Shown: positions 12,501 through 22,730 of the stretch, piece after piece
Layout: every line of letters begins with the position of its first letter
Numbering within the stretch: the stretch's first letter is position 1
DNA from: Lytechinus variegatus
Taxonomy: Eukaryota; Echinodermata; Echinoidea; Temnopleuroida; Toxopneustidae
Assembly (NCBI RefSeq): GCF_018143015.1
Contig: NC_054756.1
Location: 22,484,440 to 22,548,439 of the forward strand
Reading direction: 5' to 3'
DNA length: 64,000 bases
Position numbers and translations under genes: made by a program
The notes under the pieces: generated by a model
Database searches by the model: none
What the model saw: only the letters and a program-made list of their open reading frames with translations
What the model was told of the DNA's origin: nothing

Positions 12501-15500
12501 CAAGAATATTATGAAAAATTTTGTATTGAAAATATCTAAGCTTTGTTGAAAAAATACACTTAAAAGGAATCATATAGATTTTGTCCCAAGTAACGATTGG
12601 ATCTGAAATAATAATACACAATTTTTTAGCTCGCACATCAAGCTTTCATTACTTTGTTTGATTTACACAACAGTTCTTACCAATATTTCCCAAAGTGATA
12701 TTTTATCATGTCAGTAAAAATTTAAGCTCGTGCTTCGCGCTCGCATTTAATTGTTTAAGGTACAGCTTGTTCTTTATAACAACGTGCTAAGTAGACTGTC
12801 CAGTTTTCAGGTTGGAATATACAAAATTTTGAGCTCGCGCTTCGCACACTCATTATTTAATTGGTGATACTTGGTGAATTGGCGCTCGCATTGTTTAGTT
12901 TGATACTTATCCTTCTTCATGAATGTAAAAACTGCTCAGAATCTTCAGGTCTAAGCACATAAGATATACATCTTGTTTATAATTCATCTTGTTTATAGCA
13001 ATAAAAACTAAAACTTCAGTCTGAAGTTAGAACTACCCCCTCACCCCCCAAAAAAAAATTATAGCGGCCCATCGAGAAACATGTGGATGAAAATATTTTT
13101 CGGTCCCCCCTATTGGCGAAAGCTGGATCCGCCCCTGTTATTTGAGGAGTCTCTGAATTCCATGTTTTGTTGGGACCTTTCCGTAATAAAATTCCATTAA
13201 TTTCACGACATTATTACAATTGCTCAATGCCGCCCCCGCACCAACAACAAACAAACAAACAAGAACACTGACAACCCACACACGAGAAAAGATATATACT
13301 ACCTGGCCATATCGAATTTGTGAGTGGTCTCCGCGTCAAAGCCCTTGTTGCCTTTTGCCTTCCACATCAGCCATAGTTTGAAGATATCCACTTTCCTGCC
13401 ACACTGTAGGGTCTTATCACCGGTGTCATAAGAGACATCATAGAATTTGTCAGGCTGGAACAGATACTCGGCATTTACAGCGTGGCATTTGGTCATTAGG
13501 TCTTTCTGCAAGTGAAAAGATCACGCGGCGGTTGTCACCGTGTTTTTTTAATGATTTTGAAATAAAAATTTACAAGAATTCTTTTAATACAAGCATTTAA
13601 AATAGATATAAGATAGTAATGGCATCAAAACACAAACACTTTGGAGTATGAAATGCAAAAGACAAGTTCATTCACAAGCAAAATATTCAAGGAGTCTGAA
13701 TTACATGGAGCTAGTGGGGGGGGGGGGGGGCCTTCATTAAAACTTTTCTTTTATTACGCAGGTCTGGATGGGAGAAGTGGTGGGAGAGTTTTAAAAAAAG
13801 TAGAGAATCATAATTATTGAAAAAAAATCATTTTACCTTTTGAAACTGCATGAAAAGTCGACAATAATAATCCATTTATTCGAAGTTTATTTGAATAATT
13901 TTGTATCTATTGAGTTTCTCTTCTTGAATTCCATCATCAACATGATCACAGCAAAAACTGTGGTGTTAACCGGTGTACATAGAGGACCACACCAGTTATT
14001 TTACACCGGTGTTAAATTGGTGGTGTTAGTTTTACACCTATAGGTGTTATTACAACACCTTTGGATGTTTCATGTACACTCTTTGGTGTTGTGTTCAATC
14101 TCTAGGGTGTAACTTTAACACCTCAGGGTGTGATCCTCTATTAACACCAACTGGTGTCAGTTTTAACACCACAGTTTTTACAGTGATAAAATAAGATACG
14201 AGCTTGTGTTTATACGGCATTGTCTTCTCGAACACTTCCAACAAAAGTAGGCTTGTAAAACCTGAAGTGCCGCGGTTGAACTCGAAGCGAGAGAGAGAGT
14301 AAGAGATGTTGAAGAAAGAGGGGGGAGGGGGTGAAGGTTCTCATTCTTATAATGACATTGTAATCTTTTGAAGGATAATCACATATAACAGAAAAACTCT
14401 TACATTGCCATTAGTGACAAAAGACGTGCACTGGAAAGGCACACCCATCATCTTGTGGAGACACCAAGTCATCGAATTGACCCGATGGATCCCTTTGATC
14501 AGATGTTTGTACTTCCGGGTCATCAAGGCTCCTCCACCCCACGCAGCATCCACATGTAGCCAGATGTCCCCGTGTCTTTGGCAGATGTCTGCCATGGCTT
14601 CAAGTGGATCGTAGCACGCGAGGACCGTTGAACCGCATGTTGCTACCACCATCAATGGAATGTGGCCCTAGACAATTGAAATAAGATGGATTAATAATTG
14701 TTTCACAGGGTATCAAATGACATTGTTTGGTCTACCCATTTGGGCTTACAACAGCATTAAAAAAATGAGCTCAATATTAGACAAGAAAAAATATCTACCT
14801 CGGTGACCCGCCATTCGGTCAGTCAAATAGTTCTGAAGACATATACCAAAGCATTGATTTCAGATACTTTCTGATATTTTCAAATCAGATGAAGTGATAA
14901 CTGGGTTTAGGGTAATTGATATCAAGATTCGAATTAAGTTTGGCCACAGGGTCTATTGGTTAGCGCTGGAAAGATTATGGTAAGTAAGCAGGATTGCGCT
15001 CCTCTTGGCCGGCCTTGTCCCTTTTCCTTGCTCTCGGGTGTCTAGTCCTGAAAATCTTGGGGTCCTAGCAGAAGTCATTAGCCTCAATTTGACCCTTGGC
15101 CTTTGGTACAGGATAGGGCCTCGGATGGAGCCATGAAATATTTCAGAAATCCGAATGTATCAAGTACATAAACTAAACCATGTTTTGGACAAGTTTAATT
15201 TATTGTGTTTCGGTCCCTGATGATAATGGCCTTGACCTCGATCAAGAATAATGTGACCTTGGCCTTGTCGTTCCCTCTGCCATGTCTCACTAGTCCTTGG
15301 TCATGCTGGCCTTGACATTGGAGTCCCTAAGACCCTAGTCTTTACCTAGGAGGTCAAGTCCGCTGACTTCTGAAGACCTTGACCTTTGGGTTTCTGGTCT
15401 GAAGTATGTGCCCTTGATCAGTCAGGCCTTAAATGGCCTCGGCGAGTCGGCATTGCGCACAACACTGACAGCCCGGAGGTTTGGTTGAAAAGTTTGGAGT

Positions 15501-16572
15501 TAATGAGCAGATTTTACACGAAAAATAGGATCTAATACTATATTTGCCGCAGGAGTAAACAATGGGATATAAGTATAGCTTATTAAACGGATAGGCCAAG
15601 AAGAAGAAGAAAAGGAAGAATAAGAAGTGAAGAATAAGAAGAAGAAAAAGAAGGAGAGGGAGGTGGAGGAGAAAAATCTATTCATCAGCAGAGTTCGTTA
15701 AGATTTGTTCCATACCTGTTCCTTAACGGATATTATGGCTTCTTCCAGTTTCTCAGGAATCATCTTACCCCTATAAAAGAAAAAAAACAACAACAACAAT
15801 ATCTTTACTGCCTGTCATTTTTGAACAGAAAACACAAATGCTAATCACAGACAATAGCAGGCCTACTTGTTAGTAACATTTACTGATCATTAAGATTTCA
15901 GTGTTTCTCTAGCCTTCTTCTGCAAATTAGTTTTCTGTCTTTTATTTGCCCTTTCTGGCATTTCCCCCTTGCAATTTCATATATTTGCCCCACGTTCTTT
16001 TGAAAAAAAGTCTCTCTTTACTTACTTATTTTTTTTCAACATTCTCCTTATGTCTTTCCCTGCCAATTTCGATATTACATTATGGCACTGGCTCGTCCTG
16101 TCAATTTTATGGAAGGGATTGGGGTGGGGGCTGGAATGACACTCAACCATAGACTTTTGAAAATAAGCTTTCACAAACCTGTCATCTGTTGGTATAACTA
16201 CCAGGTTATCCGTTCCAATGCCCATGAAAACGGCACCCTTCACGAATGAGTAGTGGCTCTATTATGGGGGGGGGGGGGAAATTGGGTGAAGTTTGTTGAA
16301 AAGGGACGTAGACAGCAATTTAAATAAATAAATGGAATAAAAACACAATACCTAAATGAATAAACAAATTAATAACTAACTAATAACTAACTAACTAATT
16401 AACTAACCAACTTACTAACTAATTAACTAACTATCTAACTAACTATTATCTAATTAACTAACTAATTAATTAACTCATTATCTGACTAACTAAATAACTA
16501 AATAAATACATAAAAAAGTACATATATAAATGAATAATAATAATAACGATAATAATAACGACAATACTACTT

Positions 16573-16655
<83 letters not shown>

Positions 16656-19600
16656 ACTACTACTACTACTATTACTACTACTAAATAATAATATTATTAA
16701 TAATAATGAAAATAATAATAATAATAATAATGATAATATTAATAACAAAACATTACAATAACATTAACCTTAACTTACCAGGGAGTCCCCCCCCCCCGAC
16801 AATTTTTGCGATAACTCCGTTGCACGAAAATTTCGTGCAACGGCGTAGATCACTGAGTGCAAATATTTGTCACAATCGTGCGATTCGCGGCCGACATCTT
16901 TGACCCCGCCCCTTCCCCCCTAAGCTCAGAAAATAGGCAAGTAAGTTGGGGTTACAAATAATATTGAACAATACATAACCACTGTCATGAAAAAAAAAAC
17001 ACCAATTACATATATATATATGGACTTTGCAGATTGATCATATTCGCAATAAATTGTGATATTTTGTTATTTGATCTCCTGTCGTGTTAAAGATAGAGAC
17101 TGGGGTATGTCATCACTTTAACGATGCTTCTTGGTGTGCATTTAATCCATTGCATACTAAATAACTAGCCTTCAGAAATTCGTCAGCTTGTACATAAGGT
17201 TGAGAACTTATTCTTAAAGCCCCTAATTTTCCAAAGTGTAAAGTATATATTTACCAACGTCATAAATAAAGCAGAAAAAAATCGAAGACACCCATACACT
17301 GGCTACTACATAATTGTATATTCATGTGCAATCAACAAGACCATTCATTTACACGTTTTACATGTATGTGAGTAATACAATATAGATAGATAAGAATGAT
17401 TTAAATAATAAAAAATAAACAAAAACAAACAAATAAACAAAGACAGCTCATACCTGATCTGATACAAATATCTTCATGGGTTGTGAGCCGTATATTCCTT
17501 GTTTTCTGAAGTTAGGGTTGATTCGATATCTGGCAAGATTAACTGCGAAGAGGTTTGCAAGCGTACCGCCTGACAAACCGAACACGAGAAGAAGAAATCA
17601 AAATAATATGTTCAGTAATTGAATCCTTGACTTATAATTGGAGCGGGGTGAGGGATGAGGAACTCACAAGGGATCAATTTTGTTTGTTCTGGCAAATACA
17701 AACCTAAAAAAAATCAAAATAATATAAATGAATGGATGAATGAATATATACACAAAGAAACAAATAATAGATATATGAATGAATGAATGAATGAATGAAT
17801 AAATGAATGAATGAATGAATGAATGAATAAATAAATACATGTAGATAGATAAAGAAATGAATGACAATATACATTAAAATAGGAGTGCACTAAAACATGC
17901 AAGAAAACTGTTAGAAGGAAATAAACGATTAATTGCCCAATGACCTTATGTGACAACGAGATGAAAAACACCTGTATGTCTTCACTTCTGCCGTTTTCAG
18001 TTCTATTATCACCATGATATATCTAAGGGGTATCAAGCTCTATAATCGCGCTCATTGTACATGTTGTATATATCTTTCAATGTTCGGTGATTAATTGGTT
18101 GTTCAGCATGTTTAACGTCTAAGGATTCATTTTTTCCCCTTCATTTTTGACCACCTAAAAGTGCGAAAGGGGTAGGCCCCCTCTTCCCCTAATACGGAAT
18201 TATTCATAAAGATGAGAGGAGGGGGGGGGGAGCTTACCTGGAGTGAGTATTCCGTCTCCAGACTCAAACCCACAAAGATCCCTGATTTTTCCTAACACCT
18301 CGTGTTCCATTAATGTGAAGACAGGAGCATTGTCAAAGGTATACCTGGAAAGCAGATGAATTCAAACAGAAGATCAACTAACTTCGATTTGAAGCGAGGC
18401 GTGGTAGAATTAAAATTTGTGACTTCCAATATCAATAATGATATAGATTGAACCACCATCTTATATCCACTTTGTTCGTTCATCGTACCTACCACCTCCC
18501 CTGGAGTATTATCTCTTGTCACGGGGGGGGGGGGGGCTGTAACATTGCTCAGCACCCCAGTAAAAAATCAGTCATCCTCCATGGACAGCCCCAGCCCACA
18601 TGATTATAATTGATTTCACTGGATAAGATATATGATTAAAAGAAATAATAACAAAATATATGATTAAAAGAAATAATAACAAAAGAACATTTTATGTGGC
18701 CAAAAAGAAAGAAAGAAGGGAAGGAAGGAGAGAGGGAGGAGGGAAGGAAGGAAATAAATAAATAAAGTAAGAAAGATTGTTAGAAAAACAAGAATATTTA
18801 TCTATTCATTTTCAACCTTACTGAGATGTATTGAGCGAGTCTGAGATCATGGCTCCAGCCAGACCAAACGTATCCTGACCGTTAAAGTTTGTGTTGAAGA
18901 ATTGTGGATGACCTGTGTTTGGGTGGCACGCAAAGATCAAGGATAAGGTTCGAGAATTAAAAAAAAATCAATTCTGACATAGAATTGAACCAAGTTGGTG
19001 AATAGCCACTAAAAACTCGATAGAGGAACTGAAGAGAGGGACAGTGCGTTATCAGAAACTTAAGTTCACCTGCATATCATGCATATCATGTATCAAAACT
19101 AATTCAAGTCTATTCATGGTTTTCGTATTAATGGGCGTTGCAAGAAAGTTGAGTTGTCAGTGAACGCAAATCAATTGCAAATTTGGATTCAATCAATGGG
19201 CATATGCTTGATCTTTTAAATAGTAGACTTGACCATCATGTTTTAAAAGTTCAAAAATCTGACAACAATAAAAAAAAAATCACTAAAAATGAAATAAAAA
19301 ACAAATCGAAATAAAAATGTAGTAGCCCTACACGATAACAAAACAAAAACGATATCCGCTATCGACTTCATTATGGAGGTGCCGTGGCCGAGTGGTCTAA
19401 GGAGCCTGGCTATACATGTAAAGTCCGGGGTTCGATCCCCGGCCGCGGCACCTAAAGCTCTATGATGCTCTATGTACAATGCTCTTTTATCTTGCTTTCA
19501 AATAAATAGAAATGCTATGTGCATTATTGGTGACTTGGTGTGCACTTGTTTAAAAAAAAATAACATGCGTATTCTTACCCGTTTTCACACTGTAGTTATA

Positions 19601-21078
19601 TGTATCTTGACAAAGTTCTAAAAGCCGTTCAGTCGTCTCCGGGTCATCTCGGATCTTGAAGTCGAACGTTTTGAATAGTTCATCGGGATGCTTGAAATTC
19701 ACAACTTGTGTCAAGAACAAATGAAAAACAAGACAACAGAAATCAAGAGAAGTCTGTAAAAAAATATTAACCAAAAAACTGGCGTACACGTAGATGGAAG
19801 AGGGGCTGGGTTCATTGGACCCCCACCAAATTGAATGCAATAAGATTGCTAATTATATGCAAACATTGATTATAAAAAAATGCATTTTTATCTGTAAAAA
19901 TTCGCTCGCTCGCTTGCGAATATTTAGAATTGCTATCCCATAAAGTTGTCAGGATTACATATTTTAAAATGATTGACCAAGACGAAAAAGAGATTAGAAT
20001 AGGGGTTATTACCATGCAAGCAGTACGACTTTTGTAGTACATCGGGGTCGAAATATTATGAAAAAGCAATAGAAAATCAACATTTTGATGGAAAAAAGAG
20101 GGCACAGATTGATTGCTGTAAAAAAAAATGAATAAAAATATCATAGTCGATGTTAATGGGATCAATCACAACTCTTTGTATCAAAGAGTTGTGATTGATC
20201 CCATTAACATCGACTATGATATATAGTAATCCTTCATTGCCATAGTTTTTCGACTTGAAATTTGCGCGATATCCTTTCTAAACATCAACATTTTGATGGA
20301 AAAAAGAGGGCACAGATTGATTGCTGTAAAAAAAATGAATAAAAATATCAGAGTCGATGTTAATGGGATCAATCACAACTCTTTGTATCAAAGAGTTGTG
20401 ATTGATCCCATTAACATCGACTATGATATATAGTAATCCTTCATTGCCATAGTTTTTCGACTTGAAATTTGCGCGATATCCTTTCTAAACGGAGCACACT
20501 GGTTGTCAAGAAAGCAGTGAATGTATGAGAATATCATAATTTTGAACAAACACGCACTCTATAATATATACAATCATGTGCATGATATAATAATAATAAT
20601 ATAGGATATTTATATTGCGCACATTTCCACCTTGTTAGGTGCTCAAGGCGCTCCTATATTACCCGGCTAAGCTAGGCGTTCATAGCGCACACAGCTTCTT
20701 AAGGAATTACTTCCTACCGGTACCCATTTACCTCACCTGGGTTGAGTGCAGCACATTGTGGATCAGTTTCTTGCTGAAGGAAATTACGCCATGGCTGGGA
20801 TTCGAACCCACGACCCTCTGTTTCAAAGTCCGAAGACTAATCCACTGAGTCACAACGCTCCACATATAGATGTTGGCGTTGCTAGCTTTCCATAGTTGTG
20901 GTGGATATATAGGATCAGTCTTTGGTATAAGACGGGGCTCTAACATACCTTTACAATCGCCATTCAGTTGCTTTTCCACTCCTTCTTTCAGAATCAGCTC
21001 AAAGACTTTCCTGAGGAATTCCTTTTCCGACTCCCTTGATGACGTCATCATGGTACCAGCGTGCTCGATTTCCGCCAT
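9339..21078 (-). CDS. Acidic amino acid decarboxylase, CSAD/GADL1-like (whole gene, 12 coding exons)
   Basis: Exons in transcript order: 21078-20949, 19704-19579, 18912-18822, 18344-18238, 17569-17454, 16258-16179, 15770-15716, 14667-14404, 13505-13303, 11585-11534, 10778-10689, 9524-9339. All phases match, and the lengths sum to 1500 nt, giving 499 aa plus stop, the usual size for CSAD/GADL1. It is a group II PLP-dependent decarboxylase. Family chemistry is removal of CO2 from cysteine sulfinate, aspartate or glutamate, making hypotaurine, beta-alanine or GABA, in the cytosol. Visible landmarks: SHYS (His192), HVDAAW (Asp275), HKMM (Lys307, Schiff-base lysine), [20 protein letters not shown], and C-terminal VNFFKVGI with LGKDIEV. 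Odd points: WCLHK replaces the usual WNPHK, and exon 10 uses a GC donor. The exact substrate cannot be fixed by reading; plain GAD is less likely because the start matches the short CSAD/GADL1 N-terminus. Confidence 0.93.
10098..10589. repeat. Terminal-inverted-repeat element, family B copy 2 (intron 11)
   Basis: The left end is 'aaagggatagtcaccccgac' and the right end 'cgtcagggtgaacttccaat'. It has the paired 'gtgacgtaatatgtgagcag' and 'cgtatatgacgtcacaatc' interior typical of family B. It lies in the decarboxylase intron just 5' (in transcript terms) of exon 12. Confidence 0.6.
10689..10778 (-). CDS. CSAD/GADL1-like decarboxylase, exon 11
   Basis: The exon is 90 nt, phase 0 to phase 0, residues 409-438. 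It begins [17 protein letters not shown] and ends YFRRLSK. 'EP..TNVCFWYIPPSLRG' is a hallmark of GAD/CSAD C-terminal lobes. Acceptor cgttttag, donor gtaaag. Confidence 0.92.
11534..11585 (-). CDS. CSAD/GADL1-like decarboxylase, micro-exon 10 with GC donor
   Basis: Only 52 nt. One base completes Arg391, followed by [17 protein letters not shown] (residues 392-408), the family 'YLxxxIKxREGFxLV' helix. The acceptor is gaacag. The donor reads gcaagt instead of gtaagt. Without this exon, exons 9 and 11 do not join in phase, so the GC-AG intron is strongly implied by the frame. Confidence 0.85.
12106..12636 (-). mobile_element. LINE (L1/Tx1-like) 3' ORF fragment with zf-RVT domain
   Basis: A 176-codon open stretch ends the reverse transcriptase polyprotein of a non-LTR retrotransposon. 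It shows [27 protein letters not shown] and the zinc-binding [19 protein letters not shown] pattern (C-x2-C-x6-H-x4-H/C type) of zf-RVT domains. It sits in intron 9 of the decarboxylase in the same orientation. The RT catalytic part is missing, so it is a 5'-truncated copy. Confidence 0.75.
13303..13505 (-). CDS. CSAD/GADL1-like decarboxylase, exon 9
   Basis: 203 nt, phase 0 to phase 2, residues 324-390. It begins [20 protein letters not shown], then [20 protein letters not shown] and [12 protein letters not shown], one of the most conserved segments of CSAD/GADL1. Acceptor cttgcag, donor gtagta. Confidence 0.94.
13947..14185. repeat. Inverted-repeat element, CACTG(T)AAAAACT ends, GGTGTTA-rich
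   Basis: It starts 'cacagcaaaaactgtggtgt' and ends 'accacagtttttacagtg'. The interior is packed with alternating 'ggtgtta' and 'taacacc' motifs, which form many alternative hairpins. It is related to the ends of the 8381-8753 element. It lies in intron 8 of the decarboxylase. Confidence 0.65.
14404..14667 (-). CDS. CSAD/GADL1-like decarboxylase, exon 8 (PLP-lysine exon)
   Basis: 264 nt, residues 236-323. It contains [10 protein letters not shown], then [13 protein letters not shown], then [11 protein letters not shown] (Asp275 contacts the PLP ring nitrogen in the family) and [20 protein letters not shown]. Lys307 aligns with the Schiff-base lysine. The two residues before the His are Cys-Leu, where the family consensus has Asn-Pro. 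Acceptor ttgtctag, donor gtaaga. Confidence 0.94.
14668..15715. other. Decarboxylase intron 7; degenerate CCTTGACC-rich sequence
   Basis: No gene. About 15000-15440 is enriched in 'ggccttg', 'ccttgacct' and 'gtcctt' words on one strand, a diverged simple repeat. 15600-15660 is GA-rich. Confidence 0.45.
15716..15770 (-). CDS. CSAD/GADL1-like decarboxylase, exon 7
   Basis: 55 nt. One base completes Arg217, followed by [18 protein letters not shown] (218-235), equivalent to family 'RGKMxPxDLExxI'. Acceptor cttttatag, donor gtatgg. Confidence 0.92.
16179..16258 (-). CDS. CSAD/GADL1-like decarboxylase, exon 6 (PLP-stacking His)
   Basis: 80 nt, residues 191-216 plus two bases. [20 protein letters not shown] then VIPTDD. 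His192 is in the position of the active-site His that stacks on PLP, and GIGTDN is a conserved family loop. Donor gtttgt; acceptor ccataatag is weak in pyrimidines but fixed by frame. Confidence 0.92.
16370..16740. repeat. Microsatellite cluster: (aact/aacta)n, (cta)n, (ctg)n, (aat)n
   Basis: A run of 'taactaactaac' passes into a long (cta)n block (about 16567-16680) with a short (ctg)n inset near 16636, then (aat)n. The - strand reading gives a poly-Ser frame that is an artefact. Located in intron 5 of the decarboxylase. Confidence 0.85.
17454..17569 (-). CDS. CSAD/GADL1-like decarboxylase, exon 5
   Basis: 116 nt. Two bases complete a Gly codon. [20 protein letters not shown], then [18 protein letters not shown], to residue 190. 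With exon 4 this makes TPGGTLANL, the phosphate-binding Gly-rich turn 'SPGGSxSN'. Acceptor tttgtcag, donor gtatga. Confidence 0.93.
17735..17840. repeat. (tgaa)n/(gaat)n microsatellite
   Basis: A 'gaatgaatgaatgaat' array lies in intron 4 of the decarboxylase. Poly-His/Ser/Phe frames on the - strand come only from this repeat. Confidence 0.85.
18238..18344 (-). CDS. CSAD/GADL1-like decarboxylase, exon 4
   Basis: 107 nt. One base completes a Gln codon, then [35 protein letters not shown] and one base of Gly. Family equivalent: 'YTYEIAPVFxLMExxVLxxM...DGIFxPGG'. Acceptor tttccag, donor gtaagc. Confidence 0.93.
18822..18912 (-). CDS. CSAD/GADL1-like decarboxylase, exon 3
   Basis: 91 nt: two bases, 29 codons, two bases. 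[20 protein letters not shown] then MISDSLNTS. Family equivalent: 'TGHPRFFNQLxxGLDxxGLAGxxLTxxxNTxQ'. Acceptor cacag, donor gtaagg. Confidence 0.93.
19378..19452 (+). repeat. tRNA-like SINE head or tRNA pseudogene
   Basis: A 73-nt core has a near-perfect 7-bp acceptor-type pairing (gtgccgt with gcggcac). It has an A box 'tggccgagtgg' and a B box 'ggttcgatccc'. The anticodon arm cannot be folded, and the T stem is off register by one base. This fits a tRNA-derived SINE head better than a working tRNA. It lies in intron 2 of the decarboxylase, antisense to it. Confidence 0.55.
19579..19704 (-). CDS. CSAD/GADL1-like decarboxylase, exon 2
   Basis: 126 nt. [38 protein letters not shown] and SVKTG. 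Family equivalent: 'VxxFxxPEELxxLxDLxL......LLxxCxxVIxYSVKTGHP'. The acceptor (cttgacacaag) has a poor pyrimidine tract but is the only site that keeps phase. Confidence 0.9.
20140..20220. repeat. Perfect long palindrome, copy 1
   Basis: Arms beginning 'atcatagtcgatgttaatgg' read identically on the other strand from 20220. Each arm is about 39 bases, around a minimal loop between 'ctctttg' and 'caaagag'. Confidence 0.92.
20347..20427. repeat. Long palindrome, copy 2 (one mismatch)
   Basis: Same as 20140-20220 except that the left arm begins 'atcagagtcg' while the right arm ends 'cgactatgat', giving one mismatched pair. Confidence 0.9.
20588..20862 (-). repeat. tRNA-derived SINE, copy 2
   Basis: On the - strand it runs from an A-box/B-box tRNA-like head ('gtgactcagtgg', 'ggttcgaatcc') through a shared body to a 3' end 'tgcgcaatataaatatccta' followed by an (att)n-type tail. 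It is longer and better preserved than the 9010 copy, and shows the true 3' terminus. Confidence 0.78.
20949..21078 (-). CDS. CSAD/GADL1-like decarboxylase, exon 1 coding part (start codon)
   Basis: ATG at 21078-21076, then [43 protein letters not shown] plus one base. Family equivalent: 'FLxxVFEIxLxExVxKxxxRxxKV'. Starting here gives 499 aa, in line with CSAD/GADL1. A likely acceptor ('ggtttgaaag') ends at 21098, leaving a 19-nt leader before the ATG in this exon. Confidence 0.88.
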
Positions 21079-21219
21079 CCTGGCGCTTCGAGTAAACCTT
21101 TCAAACCAGTCAAAGTGAAAAAAATATCATATGCGTGTGTGGGTGTGTGTATGGGGCGTGTTAAAGGGGTATAACAATGTATACACCTTCTCGAACAAGA
21201 TGTATTTTAAGCAAACAAA

Positions 21220-21365
21220 TAACGTGAGCGCGAAGCGCAAGCTGAAATCAATGATATACTAAGAAGAAAGGCTCGATTGAAGGGCCCTTTGTACTTATCA
21301 TGAACAGTCTACTTATGACGGTAACTAAACAAATAAAATGCGAGCGCGAAGCGTGAGCTTATGTG
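21220..21365. repeat. Dispersed GAGCGCGAAGCG motif pair
   Basis: 'gtgagcgcgaagcgcaagct' (about 21223) and 'gcgagcgcgaagcgtgagct' (about 21340) lie about 115 bases apart. Inverse-orientation relatives occur near 11890, 12726, 12836 and 54245. Confidence 0.45.
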
Positions 21366-21437
21366 TATTGGTATCACATCCATTGCTTCACGGTAAATAT
21401 ATAGGCTTATAACTGATCTGAAATATTTGTTGTTCAT

Positions 21438-22006
21438 TAAAGGTCAAGTCCACCCCACAAAAAAGTTGATTTAAATAAATAGATACAAATCAAGCTAGTA
21501 CAACGCTGAAAATTTAATCAAAATCGGATGTATAATAAGAAAGCTGACATTTTAATTGCTTGAAAGCAGTGATATGCACAACTCAGTGAAATGCGAATAA
21601 TGCAGTCGATAATGTCCCTCACTCACTTTTGTTTTATTTTGATTTTCTCGTCATTGTCATGTGAAATGAAGTTTCATTCCTCCCTGAACAAGTGGAATTC
21701 CATTATTTTAACATTTTGTGCTTCAGGCAAGGAGGTCCCAATCGTCAAATTCGTAAAAATTGAAATATTGTATAATTGAAACAATAAAAAACAAAAGAAA
21801 TTGTGAGTGAGTGACATCATCAACTCTCTCATTTGGATGTAACTGGCTCGTTTATGTAACTATTTTGTTTAAAATAAGCGAAACTTTGAAATGTCATAAC
21901 TTTCTTATTTTACATCCGATTTTGATGAAATCTTCAGCATTGTGCTTGTCTGATTTTTCTCTATTGATTCAAATCAACATTTTTCTGAGGTGGACTTGAC
22001 CTTTAA
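21438..22006. repeat. Terminal-inverted-repeat element, family A copy 2 (intact ends)
   Basis: It starts 'aaaggtcaagtccacccc' and ends 'ggtggacttgaccttta'. Paired interior: 'caaaatcggatgta' with 'acatccgattttgatg', and 'agttgatttaaa' with 'aaatcaacattttt'. It lies in the proposed intron between the 5'UTR exon and the ATG exon of the decarboxylase. Confidence 0.78.
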
Positions 22007-22600
22007 ATACAACTACTTGTTCGTGTACTCTTTCTATTCAACTTATCATGGTTCATTTTTCCAACCGAGACTATCTGCGAAAAGGGTATATAGACAGTTC
22101 GAATTGCTTATGGTTCATTTGTTTGCTTCATTTTATTAAAAAAAGTCAACAACGTACGGGATCGGAAGGGGGCGTTGCTGAAGATGTGTCAAGTATATAC
22201 ACACCCCTTGAAAATATACTTTTTAAGGGTAGCATCAGCTGACAGATACTTGATTGTAAAAATAGCTAGTACCCCCCCCCCCCGGCCTCCGCCCCACCCC
22301 TTCACAACAACGCATTCACTCGGATTGTATAGAGAACGTGCACTACACAATGACTTGCTAACCCGAATTCAAGTATGCGATTTTAGACTATTCGTTTCAG
22401 CTAATCTGATCAAGTGTTTCGGTGATATATAATTCGGGTTAGAAATATATCCCTTTTACCAGCCATGCCATCGTGCATAACTTTCCACAATATATGACTG
22501 GGTCAGTTATGAACTACAAGTTACCTAGTCTCTTTTAAAAGTAAATGCAGTCAAATTAAACATGGAACCTTTATGCAATCAAACAGTATCATATACTCAC

Positions 22601-22730
22601 TGTGACTGGAATCTTACACGGCGTTCCGAACGCGGAGCTCCCGTTCCAGGTCCGTGCGATTTCACCGCCTTTCGCTGCGAAGAGGTGGATGCTGTAGAAT
22701 ACGGAGCTGTCACGACACTAGCTATATATG
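22601..22730 (-). promoter_or_regulatory. Candidate TATA promoter and non-coding first exon of the decarboxylase gene
   Basis: On the - strand a TATA-like 'atatata' (22724-22730) is followed about 30 bases later by a locally GC-rich stretch with no ATG, ending in a strong donor 'ca|gtgagtat' at 22601/22600. It is 1.5 kb upstream of the exon with the start codon, which has a matching acceptor at 21098. The GC-rich composition stands out from the AT-rich surroundings. No initiator or transcript could be checked. Confidence 0.42.

Larger units (their letters stand above)
20076..20490. repeat. Tandem duplication (about 207-bp unit), each copy with an 81-bp palindrome
   Basis: Two near-identical units start 'atcaacattttgatgg' at 20076 and 20284. 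They differ by one A in a homopolymer and by 'catag' versus 'cagag'. Each contains a long hairpin: 20140-20220 and 20347-20427. It lies in intron 1 of the decarboxylase. Confidence 0.9.

Noticed and set aside
15000..15440. Cluster of nuclear-receptor-like TGACCT half sites
   Set aside because: The words come from a diverged CCTTGACC-rich simple repeat; spacing is irregular.
16470..16748. 92-codon - frame with long poly-Ser
   Set aside because: Pure (cta)n/(ctg)n microsatellite in a decarboxylase intron.
19378..19452. Functional tRNA gene on + strand
   Set aside because: Good acceptor pairing and B box, but no foldable anticodon arm and a T stem off register; treated as SINE-type or pseudogene.
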